Assembly: GCF_018499875.1 (NCBI RefSeq)
Contig: NZ_JAHBAY010000009.1
Coordinates: 186,001-250,000 of the forward strand
DNA from: Kineosporia corallincola
GTDB lineage: Bacteria; Actinomycetota; Actinomycetes; Actinomycetales; Kineosporiaceae
Direction of reading: 5' to 3'
Length of the DNA: 64,000 bases
Made by a program: the position numbers and the translations under genes. Positions 1 to 8,141 of this stretch are shown here, in pieces (within the stretch, counting starts at the first letter, position 1; each line of letters opens with the position of its first letter). The notes under the pieces are model-generated. The model was given only the letters and a program-made list of their open reading frames with translations, searched no databases and was not told the DNA's origin.

Positions 1-1613
1 GTCAGGTTCTCCGCGCCCCGGCCCGGTTTCACCGCGGGCGGCTCCGGCAGCGCGGCCCGGTCGAGCTTGCCCCGGTCGGTGCGCGGCAGCGCCTCCAGGA
101 AGACGATGCTCTCGGGCACCATCCAGGCCGGCAGGACGCCGGACAGGTACTGCCGGGCCACCGCGGCGCTGGGCCGGTCGGCCGTGGACACGATGTACGA
201 GACCAGGCGCTTGCCGCCGTTCCCGTCGCCCTTGTCGGCCCCGATCGTGATCGTCTCGCGCACCTCGGGCAGGGCGGACAGGGCCGCGTCCACGTCGCCC
301 GGCTCGACCAGGTAGCCGCGGATCTTCACGCTGTGGTCGCGCCGCCCGAGCAGGCGCAGCGCCCCGTCCGGGCCGAGCGTGCCCACGTCGTTGCTGCGGA
401 ACGTGCGCGCGCCGTCGGTGCGCCCGGCGGCGGGAGTGAAGGCCTGCGAGGCCTTTTCGTCGCCGAGGTACTCCATGGCCAGGTTGCGCCCGGTCAGCGT
501 GACGGTCCCGGTGCCGCCGGCCGGGACCGGAAGGCCCGCGTCGTCCACAATTTCGATCTCGATGTCGGGCATCGGCATGCCCACGGGGAGCGCCCCGGTC
601 AGCGGTGGATGGGTGTGGTCGACCACGTAGTCGGTGCAGTAACCGGTCTCCGACGAGCCGAACCGGTTGCGCAGGGCGCAGGTCGGCGGCAGCAGCGCGC
701 GCAGTGCCTCCAGGTCGTGACCGTAGGCGGCCTCGCCGGCGAACGTGACCTGCCGTAACCGGCTGAGCAGTGCCGGGTTCGGGGCGCCGTTCACCAGATT
801 GCGCAGGATGGCCGGGCTGGCCTGCATGATGGTGACCCGGTTGCGGTCGATCCACTCCGGCAGCTCGCGGATGCCGCGCCCGCGGATGTCGTACATCGCC
901 GTGGTGGTGCCCACCAGAATGCCCGCCACGGCGGCCATCAGGCCCGCGTAGAACGCCATCGGCAGGGCGTTGGCCACCACGTCGTCGGCGTCGTAACAGT
1001 GGGTGGCGTGGGCCACGGCCCAGGCCTCGCGCACCAGCATGCGGTCTTCGTGCACGACCACCTTGGGACGCCCGGTGGAACCGGACGTGAGGGCGTAGGC
1101 GACGATGTCGGAGGGGGAGGGGGCGGCGGCCCACAGCGCGTCCAGATCGTCTTGCGTACCGGGCTTCTCGTCGGAGGTGTCGACGACGACCTGCTCCACC
1201 AGGCCGGCCGCGGTGTCGGCGTTGGCCCGGTCGCTCAGGCACAGCCGGGCGTCGACGCGCTCCACGAAGGCGCGCAGCCGGGCGGGGGGAGTGCGGGGGT
1301 CGAGCACCAGGATCGGCCGGCCCGAGGTGAGCACGGCCCACAGCCCGGCGACGGCGGGCGCACCGTGCGAGTACAGCAGTGCCACAGGCCGTTCGGTGGG
1401 GGTGCCGGCCACGGCGGCGGCCACCTGGCGGCGCAGGACGGCCGTGCGCAGCGCGAACTCGCGGTAGGTCAGCGTGGTGACCTCGTCGTGCACGGCCACC
1501 TCGTCGGGAAGGGCGGTGACCACCTGCCGCAGCCGGGCCGCACTGCCGGCCTCGATGTGCCGGTGTTCCAGCGGCTCGATCGGCCGCCCGGTCTGCTCGG
1601 TCCCCGCGGTCAT
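1..1613 (-). CDS. NRPS-like adenylation domain / AMP-dependent ligase, 3' end cut by the window edge
   Basis: The minus strand reads open from an ATG at 1613 to the left edge, giving about 537 residues of an AMP-forming adenylation enzyme. Visible core motifs, in order, are TSGSTGRPK (ATP/phosphate loop), RFGSSETG (A5), GRRDHSVKIRG (A8) and LPRTDRGKLDR with the catalytic Lys (A10), so the whole adenylation domain is present. The family activates a carboxylate (amino acid or aryl/acyl acid) as its adenylate and passes it to a thiol. The reading frame continues beyond A10 off the window, where a carrier protein or further domain may follow. The substrate cannot be told from the sequence alone. 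It is transcribed away from the decayed NmrA-like gene. Membership of an off-window biosynthetic cluster is inference. Confidence 0.85.
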   Translation of the reverse strand, partial: MTAGTEQTGRPIEPLEHRHIEAGSAARLRQVVTALPDEVAVHDEVTTLTYREFALRTAVLRRQVAAAVAGTPTERPVALLYSHGAPAVAGLWAVLTSGRPILVLDPRTPPARLRAFVERVDARLCLSDRANADTAAGLVEQVVVDTSDEKPGTQDDLDALWAAAPSPSDIVAYALTSGSTGRPKVVVHEDRMLVREAWAVAHATHCYDADDVVANALPMAFYAGLMAAVAGILVGTTTAMYDIRGRGIRELPEWIDRNRVTIMQASPAILRNLVNGAPNPALLSRLRQVTFAGEAAYGHDLEALRALLPPTCALRNRFGSSETGYCTDYVVDHTHPPLTGALPVGMPMPDIEIEIVDDAGLPVPAGGTGTVTLTGRNLAMEYLGDEKASQAFTPAAGRTDGARTFRSNDVGTLGPDGALRLLGRRDHSVKIRGYLVEPGDVDAALSALPEVRETITIGADKGDGNGGKRLVSYIVSTADRPSAAVARQYLSGVLPAWMVPESIVFLEALPRTDRGKLDRAALPEPPAVKPGRGAENL

Positions 1614-1903
1614 CTCAGCCCCTCCATAGGCCCTGCCCGGCGCGAGAGCAAGGTTCCGCGCCCGGTGCAAGTTTTCCTCCGACGGAGGCCAAGAATAGGC
1701 CAGGGACACCGGTCAAGATCCCGGTTCGGGCGAAACCACCTGCTGGGCAGCGGGTCGGATTGCGTCTAACATCCGTTTACGGGTGCAAAAGCGGCGCCGT
1801 CCCGGGGGTGAATGCCCAGCGAAATCACAGGCCGGGCACATCGTTCGGGACGGGCTGTCACCCGTACGGCGCAGCACGACCGTGAAAAGTTCTGCACCGC
1901 GCG
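1614..1903. other. Non-coding gap upstream of the adenylation gene
   Basis: About 290 bases between the adenylation start and the NmrA-like remnant. I see no convincing gene. It should contain the promoter of the minus-strand adenylation gene, but no clear -10/-35 pair stands out. Part of it probably held the lost 5' end of the NmrA-like gene. Confidence 0.4.
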
Positions 1904-2488
1904 GTGATCGAGGCGGCCGTGACCACCGGGGCCGGGCGCATCCTGTACGCCAGCCACCAGGGGCCGCCGCCACGCCGTTCGGTCCCGGCCGCGACCACTT
2001 CGCCACGGAGCGGCTGCTGGAGGCATCCGGGCTGCCCTGGACCTCGCTGCGCAACGGTTTCTCCGCGCACAGCATCGGCTGGCTGACCGGGCCGTGGCAG
2101 CGGACCGGGCGGATCGGCGTCCCGGCCGACGGGCCGGTCTCCTGGACCGCGCGGGAGGACGCCGCCGAGGCCACGGCGGCGATCCTCACCTCCGGCGGTG
2201 CGGGGAACGACGGGCCGGTCACGCTCACCGCCCCGGACGCGCCCACCCTCGAGCAGGTCGCGGCGATCGCGTCGGAGCTGAGCGGGCGCGAGATCGCCTA
2301 GCAGGTGGTCGATCCCGGGGAATGGCTCGCAGCCCGTGTCGCCGCCGGGCAGCCGGAGCCCATGGCCCGCTTCACCCTGGGCATGTTCGAGGCCGCGCGG
2401 CAGGGGTTCTTCGCCGGCACCGGCCCTGCGGCTCGCGACCCTGCTGGGCCGCGAGCCGCAGTCCGTGCGCGATGTGCTGGCGGGGTAG
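1904..2488 (+). pseudogene. Decayed NmrA-like NAD(P)-binding protein remnant
   Basis: Three reading frames join to give one recognisable NmrA/NAD(P)H-binding protein without its N-terminal Rossmann motif. It starts with VIEAAVTTGAGRILYASHQG, changes frame near 1975, continues as FATERLLEASGLPWTSLRNG and ITS-type central sequence to an in-frame TAG at 2299-2301, resumes in the same frame with GEWLAARVAAGQPEP, and changes frame again near 2425 to finish LGREPQSVRDVLAG. The intact NmrA-like gene at 33067-33948 has the same order of segments (AIASELSGREI here corresponds to EIASEVLGRPV there). The two frame changes, the stop and the missing 5' part show it is not functional. Confidence 0.75.
2426..2461. 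terminator. Inverted repeat, possible hal terminator
   Basis: Two perfect 12-bp arms (CTGCGGCTCGCG at 2426-2437 and its complement at 2450-2461) separated by 12 nt. It lies in the 3' end of the NmrA-like remnant, just beyond the stop codon of the convergent hal gene, and could end hal transcription. There is no T-tract, which is common in actinomycetes. Confidence 0.5.
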
Positions 2489-2489
2489 C

Positions 2490-4061
2490 TCAGCCGAGCC
2501 GGGTCACCGAGCGCCCGGCCTCCACCACCGCCCCGGAAAGCACGGCCCGGGTGATGGTCTCGATGTCCGGGGCGAGGAAGCGGTCCGGTCCCGGGCCGGC
2601 CACCCGCTCGCGCACCAGGCCGAGCACGGCGCCGGTGGCCGGGCCCGGCAGGAGCGGTGCGCGCAGGTCCAGACCCCTTGCCCCGGTGATGATCTCGATG
2701 GCCAGCACGCGGGCCAGGCCGTCCACGGCGCGGCGCAGCTTGCGGGCGGCGGCCCAGCCCATCGACACGTGGTCCTCCTGCATGGCCGAGCTCGGGATCG
2801 AGTCGACCGAGGCGGGCACGGCCAGGCGCTTGAGCTCGCTGACGATCCCGGCCGCGGTGTACTGGGCGATCATCAGCCCGGAGTCCACCCCGGCGTCGTG
2901 CGCGAGGAAGGCGGGCAGACCCTGGCTGCGGGCCGGGTCGAGCAGCCGGTCGGTGCGGCGCTCGGACATGCCGGCCAGGTCGGCCACGGCGATCGCCAGG
3001 AAGTCGAGCACGTAGGCCACCGGGGCACCGTGGAAGTTGCCGTTCGACTCGATCCGGCCGTCCGGCGTCACCACCGGGTTGTCGATGGCGGCGGCCAGTT
3101 CGTGGCCCGCCACCGTGGCGGCGTGGGCCAGGGTGTCGCGGGCCGCGCCGTGCACCTGCGGGGCGCAGCGCAGCGAGTAGGCGTCCTGCACCCGCGTGCA
3201 GCCCGGTCCCCGGTGGCTGGCGACCACCGGGGAGCCGGCCAGCATGCGGCGGATGTTCCCGGCCGACACGGCCTGCCCCGGCTGCGGCCGCAACTGCTGG
3301 AGGTCGTCGGCGAACACCGCGTCGGTGCCCAGCAGAGCCTCCACGCTCATCGCGGCGGCGATGTCGGCGGTGGTGAACAGCGTGGTCAGGTCGTGCAGGG
3401 CCAGCACCAGCTGGCCGAGCATGCCGTCGGTGCCGTTGATCAGCGCCAGCCCCTCCTTCTCGGCCAGCACCACCGGCTCCAGCCCGGCCTGCTCCAGGGC
3501 CTGCGCGGCATCCACCACGCGGCCGTCGGCCGTGCGCACGCTGCCCTCGCCGGTCAGGGCGAGCGCGCAGTGGCTCAGCGGGGCCAGGTCGCCCGAGCAG
3601 CCCAGAGAACCGAATTCGTGGACGACGGGAGTCAGGCCGGCATCGAGCAGCGCCGCGTAGGCGCGCACCGTGGAGGAGCGCACACCGGTACGGCCCGTCA
3701 TCAGCGTGGACAGGCGCAGGAACATCAGGGCCCGCACCACCTCGGTCTCCACCGGCTCGCCGCTGCCGGCGGCGTGCGAGCGGATCAGGCTGCGCTGGAG
3801 CTGGGTGCGGGAGTCCGGGGCGATGAAGGTGTTGGCCAGGGCGCCGAATCCGGTCGAGATGCCGTAGTGCGGCTCGGTGTCCTGGGCCAGGGCCTCGATC
3901 CGGGCGCGGGAGGCGTCGACGGCCTCCAGGGCGGCCGGGTCCAGGTGCACGCGGGCGCCGTACCGGGCGACGGCCACCACGTCGGCGAACGTCGCCGGGC
4001 CTGCCCCGAGGGTGACGTGGTCCACACCGGCGGCGGCGTAAGTAGCTGTCATGGCGCTCAT
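2490..4061 (-). CDS. hutH: Histidine ammonia-lyase
   Basis: The 523-residue product fits the aromatic amino acid ammonia-lyase family: it would deaminate L-histidine to urocanate, the first step of histidine use, in the cytoplasm. Landmarks are YGISTGFGALAN near residue 67, the cofactor loop GSLGCSGDLAPLSH at 151-164, NGTDGM, and SIPSSAMQEDHVSMG toward the end. The electrophilic MIO cofactor normally forms from Ala-Ser-Gly; here the triad is Cys155-Ser156-Gly157, a replacement that still leaves the Ser-Gly pair. The ATG at 4061 is preferred because a GGTGCGGTGAG stretch precedes it; an in-frame ATG at 4052 is the alternative. No hutU, hutI or hutG is in the window. The divergent IclR gene 54 bp away is the likely regulator. 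Another aromatic substrate is possible but less likely. Confidence 0.9.
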   Translation of the reverse strand: MSAMTATYAAAGVDHVTLGAGPATFADVVAVARYGARVHLDPAALEAVDASRARIEALAQDTEPHYGISTGFGALANTFIAPDSRTQLQRSLIRSHAAGSGEPVETEVVRALMFLRLSTLMTGRTGVRSSTVRAYAALLDAGLTPVVHEFGSLGCSGDLAPLSHCALALTGEGSVRTADGRVVDAAQALEQAGLEPVVLAEKEGLALINGTDGMLGQLVLALHDLTTLFTTADIAAAMSVEALLGTDAVFADDLQQLRPQPGQAVSAGNIRRMLAGSPVVASHRGPGCTRVQDAYSLRCAPQVHGAARDTLAHAATVAGHELAAAIDNPVVTPDGRIESNGNFHGAPVAYVLDFLAIAVADLAGMSERRTDRLLDPARSQGLPAFLAHDAGVDSGLMIAQYTAAGIVSELKRLAVPASVDSIPSSAMQEDHVSMGWAAARKLRRAVDGLARVLAIEIITGARGLDLRAPLLPGPATGAVLGLVRERVAGPGPDRFLAPDIETITRAVLSGAVVEAGRSVTRLG

Positions 4062-4115
4062 CTCACCGCACCGGCCGCGGTGCCCGGCAGTAGCCGACCG
4101 GATGAGGTGTCTAGG

Positions 4116-4883
4116 ATGCTGGACATGGCCGCAACGGCGTCCGCGCCCACCGTCGATGCCGCGCTGCGCATCCTGTCGTTCCTCGGCACCCAGCGCGGCC
4201 CGGTGGCGGCCGTCACCCTGGCCCGCGCCCTCGGCCTGCCGCGCTCCAGCGTGTACCGGCTGCTGAGCGTGCTCCAGGAGCGCGGGTTCGTGCTGCACTA
4301 CCCGGATTCGCGTCGCTACGGCCTCGGGATCGCCTCGTTCGAGCTGGGTTCCGGCTACACCCGGCAGGAGCCGATCACCCGGGCCGGCCACCCGGTGCTC
4401 GCGGCCCTGGTCGACCGGGTGGGCGAGAGCGGCCAGCTGGCCGCTCTCTACGGGCGGGACGTGGTGTATCTGGCCGACGAGCGGGCGCCCGGCCGGCCGG
4501 TGCTGGTGACCGACGTCGGCGTGCGCCTGCCCAGCTGGCTCACCGCCAGCGGCCGGGCCCTGCTGGCCGCCCTGCCGCGCGAGCAGGTGCGGGCCCTGTT
4601 CCCGCACGCCTCGGCGTTCGGCGCGTCCGGTCCGCCGTACTCCTACTCCCGCCTGCGGGCGGAGCTGGTGACCACCCGGGCCCGGGGACACGCGGTGGAG
4701 AACGGCGAGATCACCGAGGGCCTGGCCTCGGTGGCGGTCGCGGTCCGCGACCGCACCGGCTGGCCGGTGGCCGGGCTGGCCGTCACCTTCCCGGCCGGGC
4801 AGGCCGACGCGTCCCAGCGTGGTGACCTGGTGGCCGAGGTGCAGCGGCACGCCGAGCTGCTGCGGCAGCGGCTGTACGGCTGA
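4116..4883 (+). CDS. IclR-family transcriptional regulator
   Basis: A 255-residue IclR regulator: N-terminal winged helix-turn-helix (LARALGLPRSSVYRLLSVLQERGF, about residues 28-52) followed by the C-terminal effector-binding domain with WLTASGRALLAALP and ENGEITEGLASVAVAVRD. It is divergent from hutH with 54 bp between starts, so control of histidine breakdown in response to a pathway metabolite such as urocanate is a reasonable inference. An in-frame ATG at 4125 is a serious alternative start because TAGGAT lies 7 nt before it, the spacing of a leaderless promoter. Confidence 0.85.
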   Translation: MLDMAATASAPTVDAALRILSFLGTQRGPVAAVTLARALGLPRSSVYRLLSVLQERGFVLHYPDSRRYGLGIASFELGSGYTRQEPITRAGHPVLAALVDRVGESGQLAALYGRDVVYLADERAPGRPVLVTDVGVRLPSWLTASGRALLAALPREQVRALFPHASAFGASGPPYSYSRLRAELVTTRARGHAVENGEITEGLASVAVAVRDRTGWPVAGLAVTFPAGQADASQRGDLVAEVQRHAELLRQRLYG

Positions 4884-4922
4884 AGCACGGGGCCGCTACG
4901 AGGTGGAGGCACGCGCTACCGG

Positions 4923-5099
4923 GTGTGCCGCCGGCACGACCCCTCGGCGAACGGTGAGGACGACGACCCGACGGCCGAGGAGATCGCGGCCGGCTACCAC
5001 CACGCCCGGGTGCACCTGCACCGCCCGTACCTGCCCAGCCGGCACCGGAACGGCGACCCGGACAGCGACTCGGACAGCGACTCGGACAGGGCAGAATGA
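4923..5099 (+). CDS. Small acidic-tailed hypothetical protein coupled to trpF
   Basis: The frame downstream of the IclR stop stays open and looks coding: RYRVCRRHDPSANGEDDDP, then TAEEIAAGYHHARVHLHRPYLP, then a tail DPDSDSDSDSDRAE made by a repeated GACTCGGACAGC unit. Its TGA (5097-5099) overlaps the ATG of trpF as ATGA, which implies translational coupling. The start is uncertain; GTG at 4923 gives 58 residues, and no good ribosome-binding site is visible. The frame is the same as that of the preceding IclR gene and separated only by its TGA, so a lost C-terminal extension of IclR cannot be excluded. Function unknown. Confidence 0.4.
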   Translation: MCRRHDPSANGEDDDPTAEEIAAGYHHARVHLHRPYLPSRHRNGDPDSDSDSDSDRAE

Positions 5100-5704
5100 C
5101 CGCTGTGTTCGTGAAGATCTGTGGAGTGCGTGATCTGGAGACGGCCCGGGTGGCGGCCGGGGCCGGGGCCGACGCGATCGGCTTCGTGCACCATCCGGCC
5201 AGCCCCCGGCACATCGAGCCGGCCGACGCCCGCCCGATCGTCGAGGCGCTCGGCGGCGTGGAGACCGTGCTGGTGGTGCGGCGCCTGCCCCTCGACCGGG
5301 TGCTGGCCGTCGCGCACGCCAGTGGGGTCAGCACCGTGCAGTTCCACGGCGGTGAGCCCGACGACGACCTCCGGCGTGCCCTGGACGAGGGGTTCCGGGT
5401 GATCCGGGCCCTGTCGCTCGCGGAGTATCTCGCGGCCCCACCGTCGTCCACCATGGACGCCCGCCTGCTGCTCGACGCGCCCGACCCGGGGCAGGGGCGG
5501 CTGATCGACGCCGGTCAGTTCACCCGCCGCCCGGAGCGGCCCTGGATCCTGGCCGGGGGACTGACCCCCGACAACGTCCGGGCCCAGATCGAGCACCTGC
5601 ACCCGGACGGCGTCGACGTCTCCAGCGGTGTGGAGTCGGCGCGCGGTGTGAAGGACCACGCGAAGATCGTGCGGTTCATCGAGAACGCCCGCGCCGCAGT
5701 CTGA
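5096..5704 (+). CDS. trpF: Phosphoribosylanthranilate isomerase-like protein
   Basis: A 202-residue TIM-barrel protein with the N-terminal VKICGVRD motif (catalytic Cys), the QFHGGE strand, an ILAGGLTPDNV phosphate-binding strand and the DVSSGVESARGVKDHAKI end characteristic of TrpF. The family isomerises N-(5-phosphoribosyl)anthranilate to CdRP in tryptophan synthesis. It is isolated from other trp genes; the window holds none. The ATG at 5096 overlaps the stop of the small upstream frame. In actinomycetes the reaction is often done by PriA, so this copy may have a special role, for example in a secondary pathway. Confidence 0.85.
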   Translation: MTAVFVKICGVRDLETARVAAGAGADAIGFVHHPASPRHIEPADARPIVEALGGVETVLVVRRLPLDRVLAVAHASGVSTVQFHGGEPDDDLRRALDEGFRVIRALSLAEYLAAPPSSTMDARLLLDAPDPGQGRLIDAGQFTRRPERPWILAGGLTPDNVRAQIEHLHPDGVDVSSGVESARGVKDHAKIVRFIENARAAV

Positions 5705-5714
5705 CCGAAGCGGG

Positions 5715-6482
5715 TCAGCCCTGGTGGCCGAGGGTAGCGAGGGCACCGGTGAACTGCTGGAGGATCTCGTCGTAGTCCCCGGTCACCACGGCGTTGCGCT
5801 GCCGCAGCACCCGGCCGACGGTGATCTCGCGCGGTGTCGGCTGCCGCGCCATCAGCTCCACCGACTCCTCGACGAAGTCCCGCACCGGCATCGCGGAGGG
5901 GTTGTCCTGCGAGCCCATCAGCGTGGTCGCCACCAGCGGCGGCACCAGCTCGGCCACCTCCACGCCGGTGCCGGCCAGCTGCGCGCGCAGCGACTCGGTG
6001 TACGAGTGGATGCCCGCCTTCGTCGCCCCGTAGGCCGGGGTGAGCGGGAAGGGCACGAACGCGATGCCCGACGACACCGTGACGATCGTGCCGGCCCCAC
6101 GTGCCAGCAGATGCGGCGTGAACGCGTCCACCACCCGGATGGTGCCCAGCAGGTTGGTCTCCACCGTGGCCCGGGCGATGTCGAAATGCGTTGCGTCGCG
6201 TAGGTCCTCGGCGTGCATGATGCCCGACATGGTGACCACCGCGGACAGGCCCGGGTACTGCTCCAGCACCGCGTCCCGCGCCCGGGCCACCGAATCCCCG
6301 TCCGTGACGTCGATCTCGGCGGTACCGATGCCCGGGTTCTCGTCGGCGATGCTCTTCAGCAGGTCGGCCCGGCGGCCCCCGACGATCACCGTGCTGCCGG
6401 CCCCGGCCAGGCGCTGCGCGATGCCGAGGCCCAGCCCGGAGGTGCCGCCGACCATGAAAACTGTGCTGTTCGTGATGTCCAT
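5715..6482 (-). CDS. Short-chain dehydrogenase/reductase (DltE-like)
   Basis: A 255-residue classical SDR. The cofactor loop is GGTSGLGLGI (residues about 12-21), the structural NxxG-type motif is MSGIMH, and the catalytic Ser and YxxxK are VSSG and PAYGATKAG. The protein would be a cytoplasmic NAD(P)-dependent oxidoreductase; its substrate is not evident. It is convergent with trpF, with only 10 bp between stops. The perfect inverted repeat at 6573-6612 lies upstream of its start. Confidence 0.85.
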   Translation of the reverse strand: MDITNSTVFMVGGTSGLGLGIAQRLAGAGSTVIVGGRRADLLKSIADENPGIGTAEIDVTDGDSVARARDAVLEQYPGLSAVVTMSGIMHAEDLRDATHFDIARATVETNLLGTIRVVDAFTPHLLARGAGTIVTVSSGIAFVPFPLTPAYGATKAGIHSYTESLRAQLAGTGVEVAELVPPLVATTLMGSQDNPSAMPVRDFVEESVELMARQPTPREITVGRVLRQRNAVVTGDYDEILQQFTGALATLGHQG

Positions 6483-6572
6483 GGTCTGAGCATCGTCGCG
6501 TTCGGGGAAGACCGGCAGAGTTCACCTGTCCACGGATCGGCGGTCCCCCCCCGTGCGGAACGGCGAAAAATG

Positions 6573-6612
6573 ATGGACGACGCCGGGTGAGTGCGCGCCC
6601 GGCGTCGTCCAT
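6573..6612. terminator. Perfect 15-bp-arm palindrome of the GGACGACG family
   Basis: Arms ATGGACGACGCCGGG (6573-6587) and its exact complement (6598-6612) flank a 10-nt loop. It lies just past the end of the broken secreted-peptide gene at 6625-6890 and would terminate that minus-strand transcript. The same GGACGACG/CGTCGTCC arms recur at many gene boundaries in this window. Confidence 0.7.
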
Positions 6613-6624
6613 GATGGTTGGCGG

Positions 6625-6890
6625 TCAGGCGTTGTTCAGCGTGGCGTAGCCCGTGCAGTAGCCCGCGTAGTTGTCGCACAGCCGCCACGACGACACGTGA
6701 TAGGTGAACTAGTAGTGCCCGTTGTACGAGGCCAGGTCGCTGACCCGGTACGACCGGGTGCTCCCGTCGGTGACCACGAAAGGGCCGGCACCGTGACGTC
6801 GGAGGCGCTCGCGCTCGCGCTGGTGACCCCCGCCACCGCGAAGAAGCAGGCCAGCAGCGCCGTCAGCACCATGCGGATCCGGAACTTCAT
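6625..6890 (-). pseudogene. Broken gene for a small secreted protein
   Basis: A good ribosome-binding site (GGGAGGGTGAG) precedes ATG 6890, and the product begins with a clear Sec signal peptide, MKFRIRMVLTALLACFFAVAG, followed by TSASASASDVTVPA. The frame then shifts near 6790; the next frame reads FVVTDGSTRSYRVSDLASYNGHY, meets a TAG stop near 6711, and continues FTYHVSSWRLCDNYAGYCTG to a TGA at 6625. The joined product of about 88 residues would have a Cys-bearing C-terminal part. One frameshift and one stop make it inactive unless there are sequence errors. The family is not recognised. Confidence 0.65.
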
Positions 6891-7045
6891 CTCACCCTCC
6901 CAGGTGGTCGCGGCCGCCCCTCGGGTGGAACGGCCCGACCGCCACGCTGGCAACGGCCGCCCGGCGGCGGCAAGGCTTCGGCGGCGGTGCGGGACTGTCC
7001 GGGACGTCACCGGGACGTGCTCGGGAGCCGGCCCGGACATGACGA

Positions 7046-7074
7046 CGCGCCGGGCAGGAGACCTGCCCGGCGCG
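7046..7074 (-). terminator. Hairpin terminator of the rhamnose-type ABC operon
   Basis: Perfect 13-bp arms CGCGCCGGGCAGG (7046-7058) and complement (7062-7074) around a 3-nt loop lie 11 bp beyond the stop codon of the minus-strand substrate-binding gene, the last gene of the operon. The stem is very stable and there is no clear T-tract. Confidence 0.75.
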
Positions 7075-7084
7075 CCCGCGCGAC

Positions 7085-8122
7085 TCAGAAGTCGAAGTCG
7101 TCGATGTTGTCCTTGTTGAAGCCGGTCGGGTCGCCCAGCAGCACGGTCTGGTCGGCGCCGACGGTGTAGCTGCCCAGGTCGCCGGCGGTGAACTGGTCAC
7201 CCTCCTTGCCGGTGATCTCGCCGTTGGCCAGGGCCGCGGCCGCGTAGGCGGCCAGGGTGCCGAGGTCGGTCGGGTTCCACAGGTAGAACTCGGTGACGGT
7301 GCCGTCCTCGACGTACTTGCGCATCTGGTTCGGGGTGCCCAGCCCGGTCAGCGCGACCTTGCCCTTGCTCTTGGAGGTGGACAGGTAACGGGCCGCCGCG
7401 GCGATGCCGACCGTGGTCGGGCTGATGATGCCCTTGAGGTCGGGGTGGGTCTGGAGCAGGGCCGCGGTCTTGTCGAAGGACGTCTGGTCGTCGTCGTTGC
7501 CGTAGACGGTGTCGACCAGCTTGATGTCCGGGTGGTTCTCCTTCAGCTCCGTCTTCATCAGCTCGATCCAGGCGTTCTGGTTCGTGGCGTTCGCGGCGGC
7601 GGAGAGGATCGCGATCTCGCCGGAGTCACCGATCTGCTCGGCGAGGCCGTCGACCTGGGCCTTGGCGATGCCCTCGGGGGAGGCCTGGTTGATGAACAGG
7701 TCGCGGTACTGCGCCTCGGTGTCGGAGTCGAACGTGACCACCTTGGTGCCGCCGGACTTGGCCTGGGTCAGCGCGGAACCGACGGCCTTGGGGTCGTTGG
7801 CGGAGATGACGATGGCCGAGGCGTGCTGCTGCGCGGCGGTGTTGATGTACTGCACCTGCGCGTCCGGGCTGGCCTCCTGCGGGCCGACCTCGGAGAAGGT
7901 GCCGCCCAGGGCCTCGACGGCGGTCTTGCCGCCCTTGTCGCTGGCGTCGAAGTACGGGTTGCCGAGGTTCTTCGGGATGAAGACGACGTTGAGCGCCTTC
8001 GAGTCCGAGCCGGAATCGCCGGAGTCGGAGCCGGTTTCGGCCTTGCCGCAGCCGGTCATCGCGAGGGCGACCGAGAGGCCGACAGCTCCGAGCAGGGTGC
8101 TGCGCCGGGTGAGGGTCCGCAT
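7085..8122 (-). CDS. rhaS: Rhamnose-type ABC transporter substrate-binding lipoprotein
   Basis: The 345-residue product has a lipoprotein signal ending VALAMTGCGK, with lipobox Cys near residue 25, and then a periplasmic-binding-protein type I fold. Sequence features such as VPKNLGNPYFD-type start (here IPKNLGNPYFDASDKGG), EVGPQEASPDAQVQYINT, VISANDP and NATNQNAWIELMK are those of RhaS-like rhamnose binders. It would capture the sugar at the outer membrane face for the two permeases and ATPase upstream in the same operon. ATG 8122 is chosen because AAAGGA lies 9 nt before it; a GTG 18 nt upstream is in frame. It is the last gene of the operon and ends at a hairpin. Another sugar of similar shape is possible. 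Confidence 0.85.
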   Translation of the reverse strand: MRTLTRRSTLLGAVGLSVALAMTGCGKAETGSDSGDSGSDSKALNVVFIPKNLGNPYFDASDKGGKTAVEALGGTFSEVGPQEASPDAQVQYINTAAQQHASAIVISANDPKAVGSALTQAKSGGTKVVTFDSDTEAQYRDLFINQASPEGIAKAQVDGLAEQIGDSGEIAILSAAANATNQNAWIELMKTELKENHPDIKLVDTVYGNDDDQTSFDKTAALLQTHPDLKGIISPTTVGIAAAARYLSTSKSKGKVALTGLGTPNQMRKYVEDGTVTEFYLWNPTDLGTLAAYAAAALANGEITGKEGDQFTAGDLGSYTVGADQTVLLGDPTGFNKDNIDDFDF

Positions 8123-8141
8123 GACAGATTGTCCTTTCACT

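Noticed and set aside
1-1613. A complete biosynthetic gene cluster at the left edge
   Set aside because: Only one adenylation protein is visible. Everything needed to define a cluster would be off the window.
2094-4883. A long plus-strand frame that ends as the IclR regulator
   Set aside because: Only its last part (from 4116) is IclR; the first 670 codons are antisense to hutH and low complexity.
6780-6800. Programmed frameshift in the small secreted gene
   Set aside because: No slippery sequence is visible and there is an additional in-frame TAG downstream, so decay is simpler.
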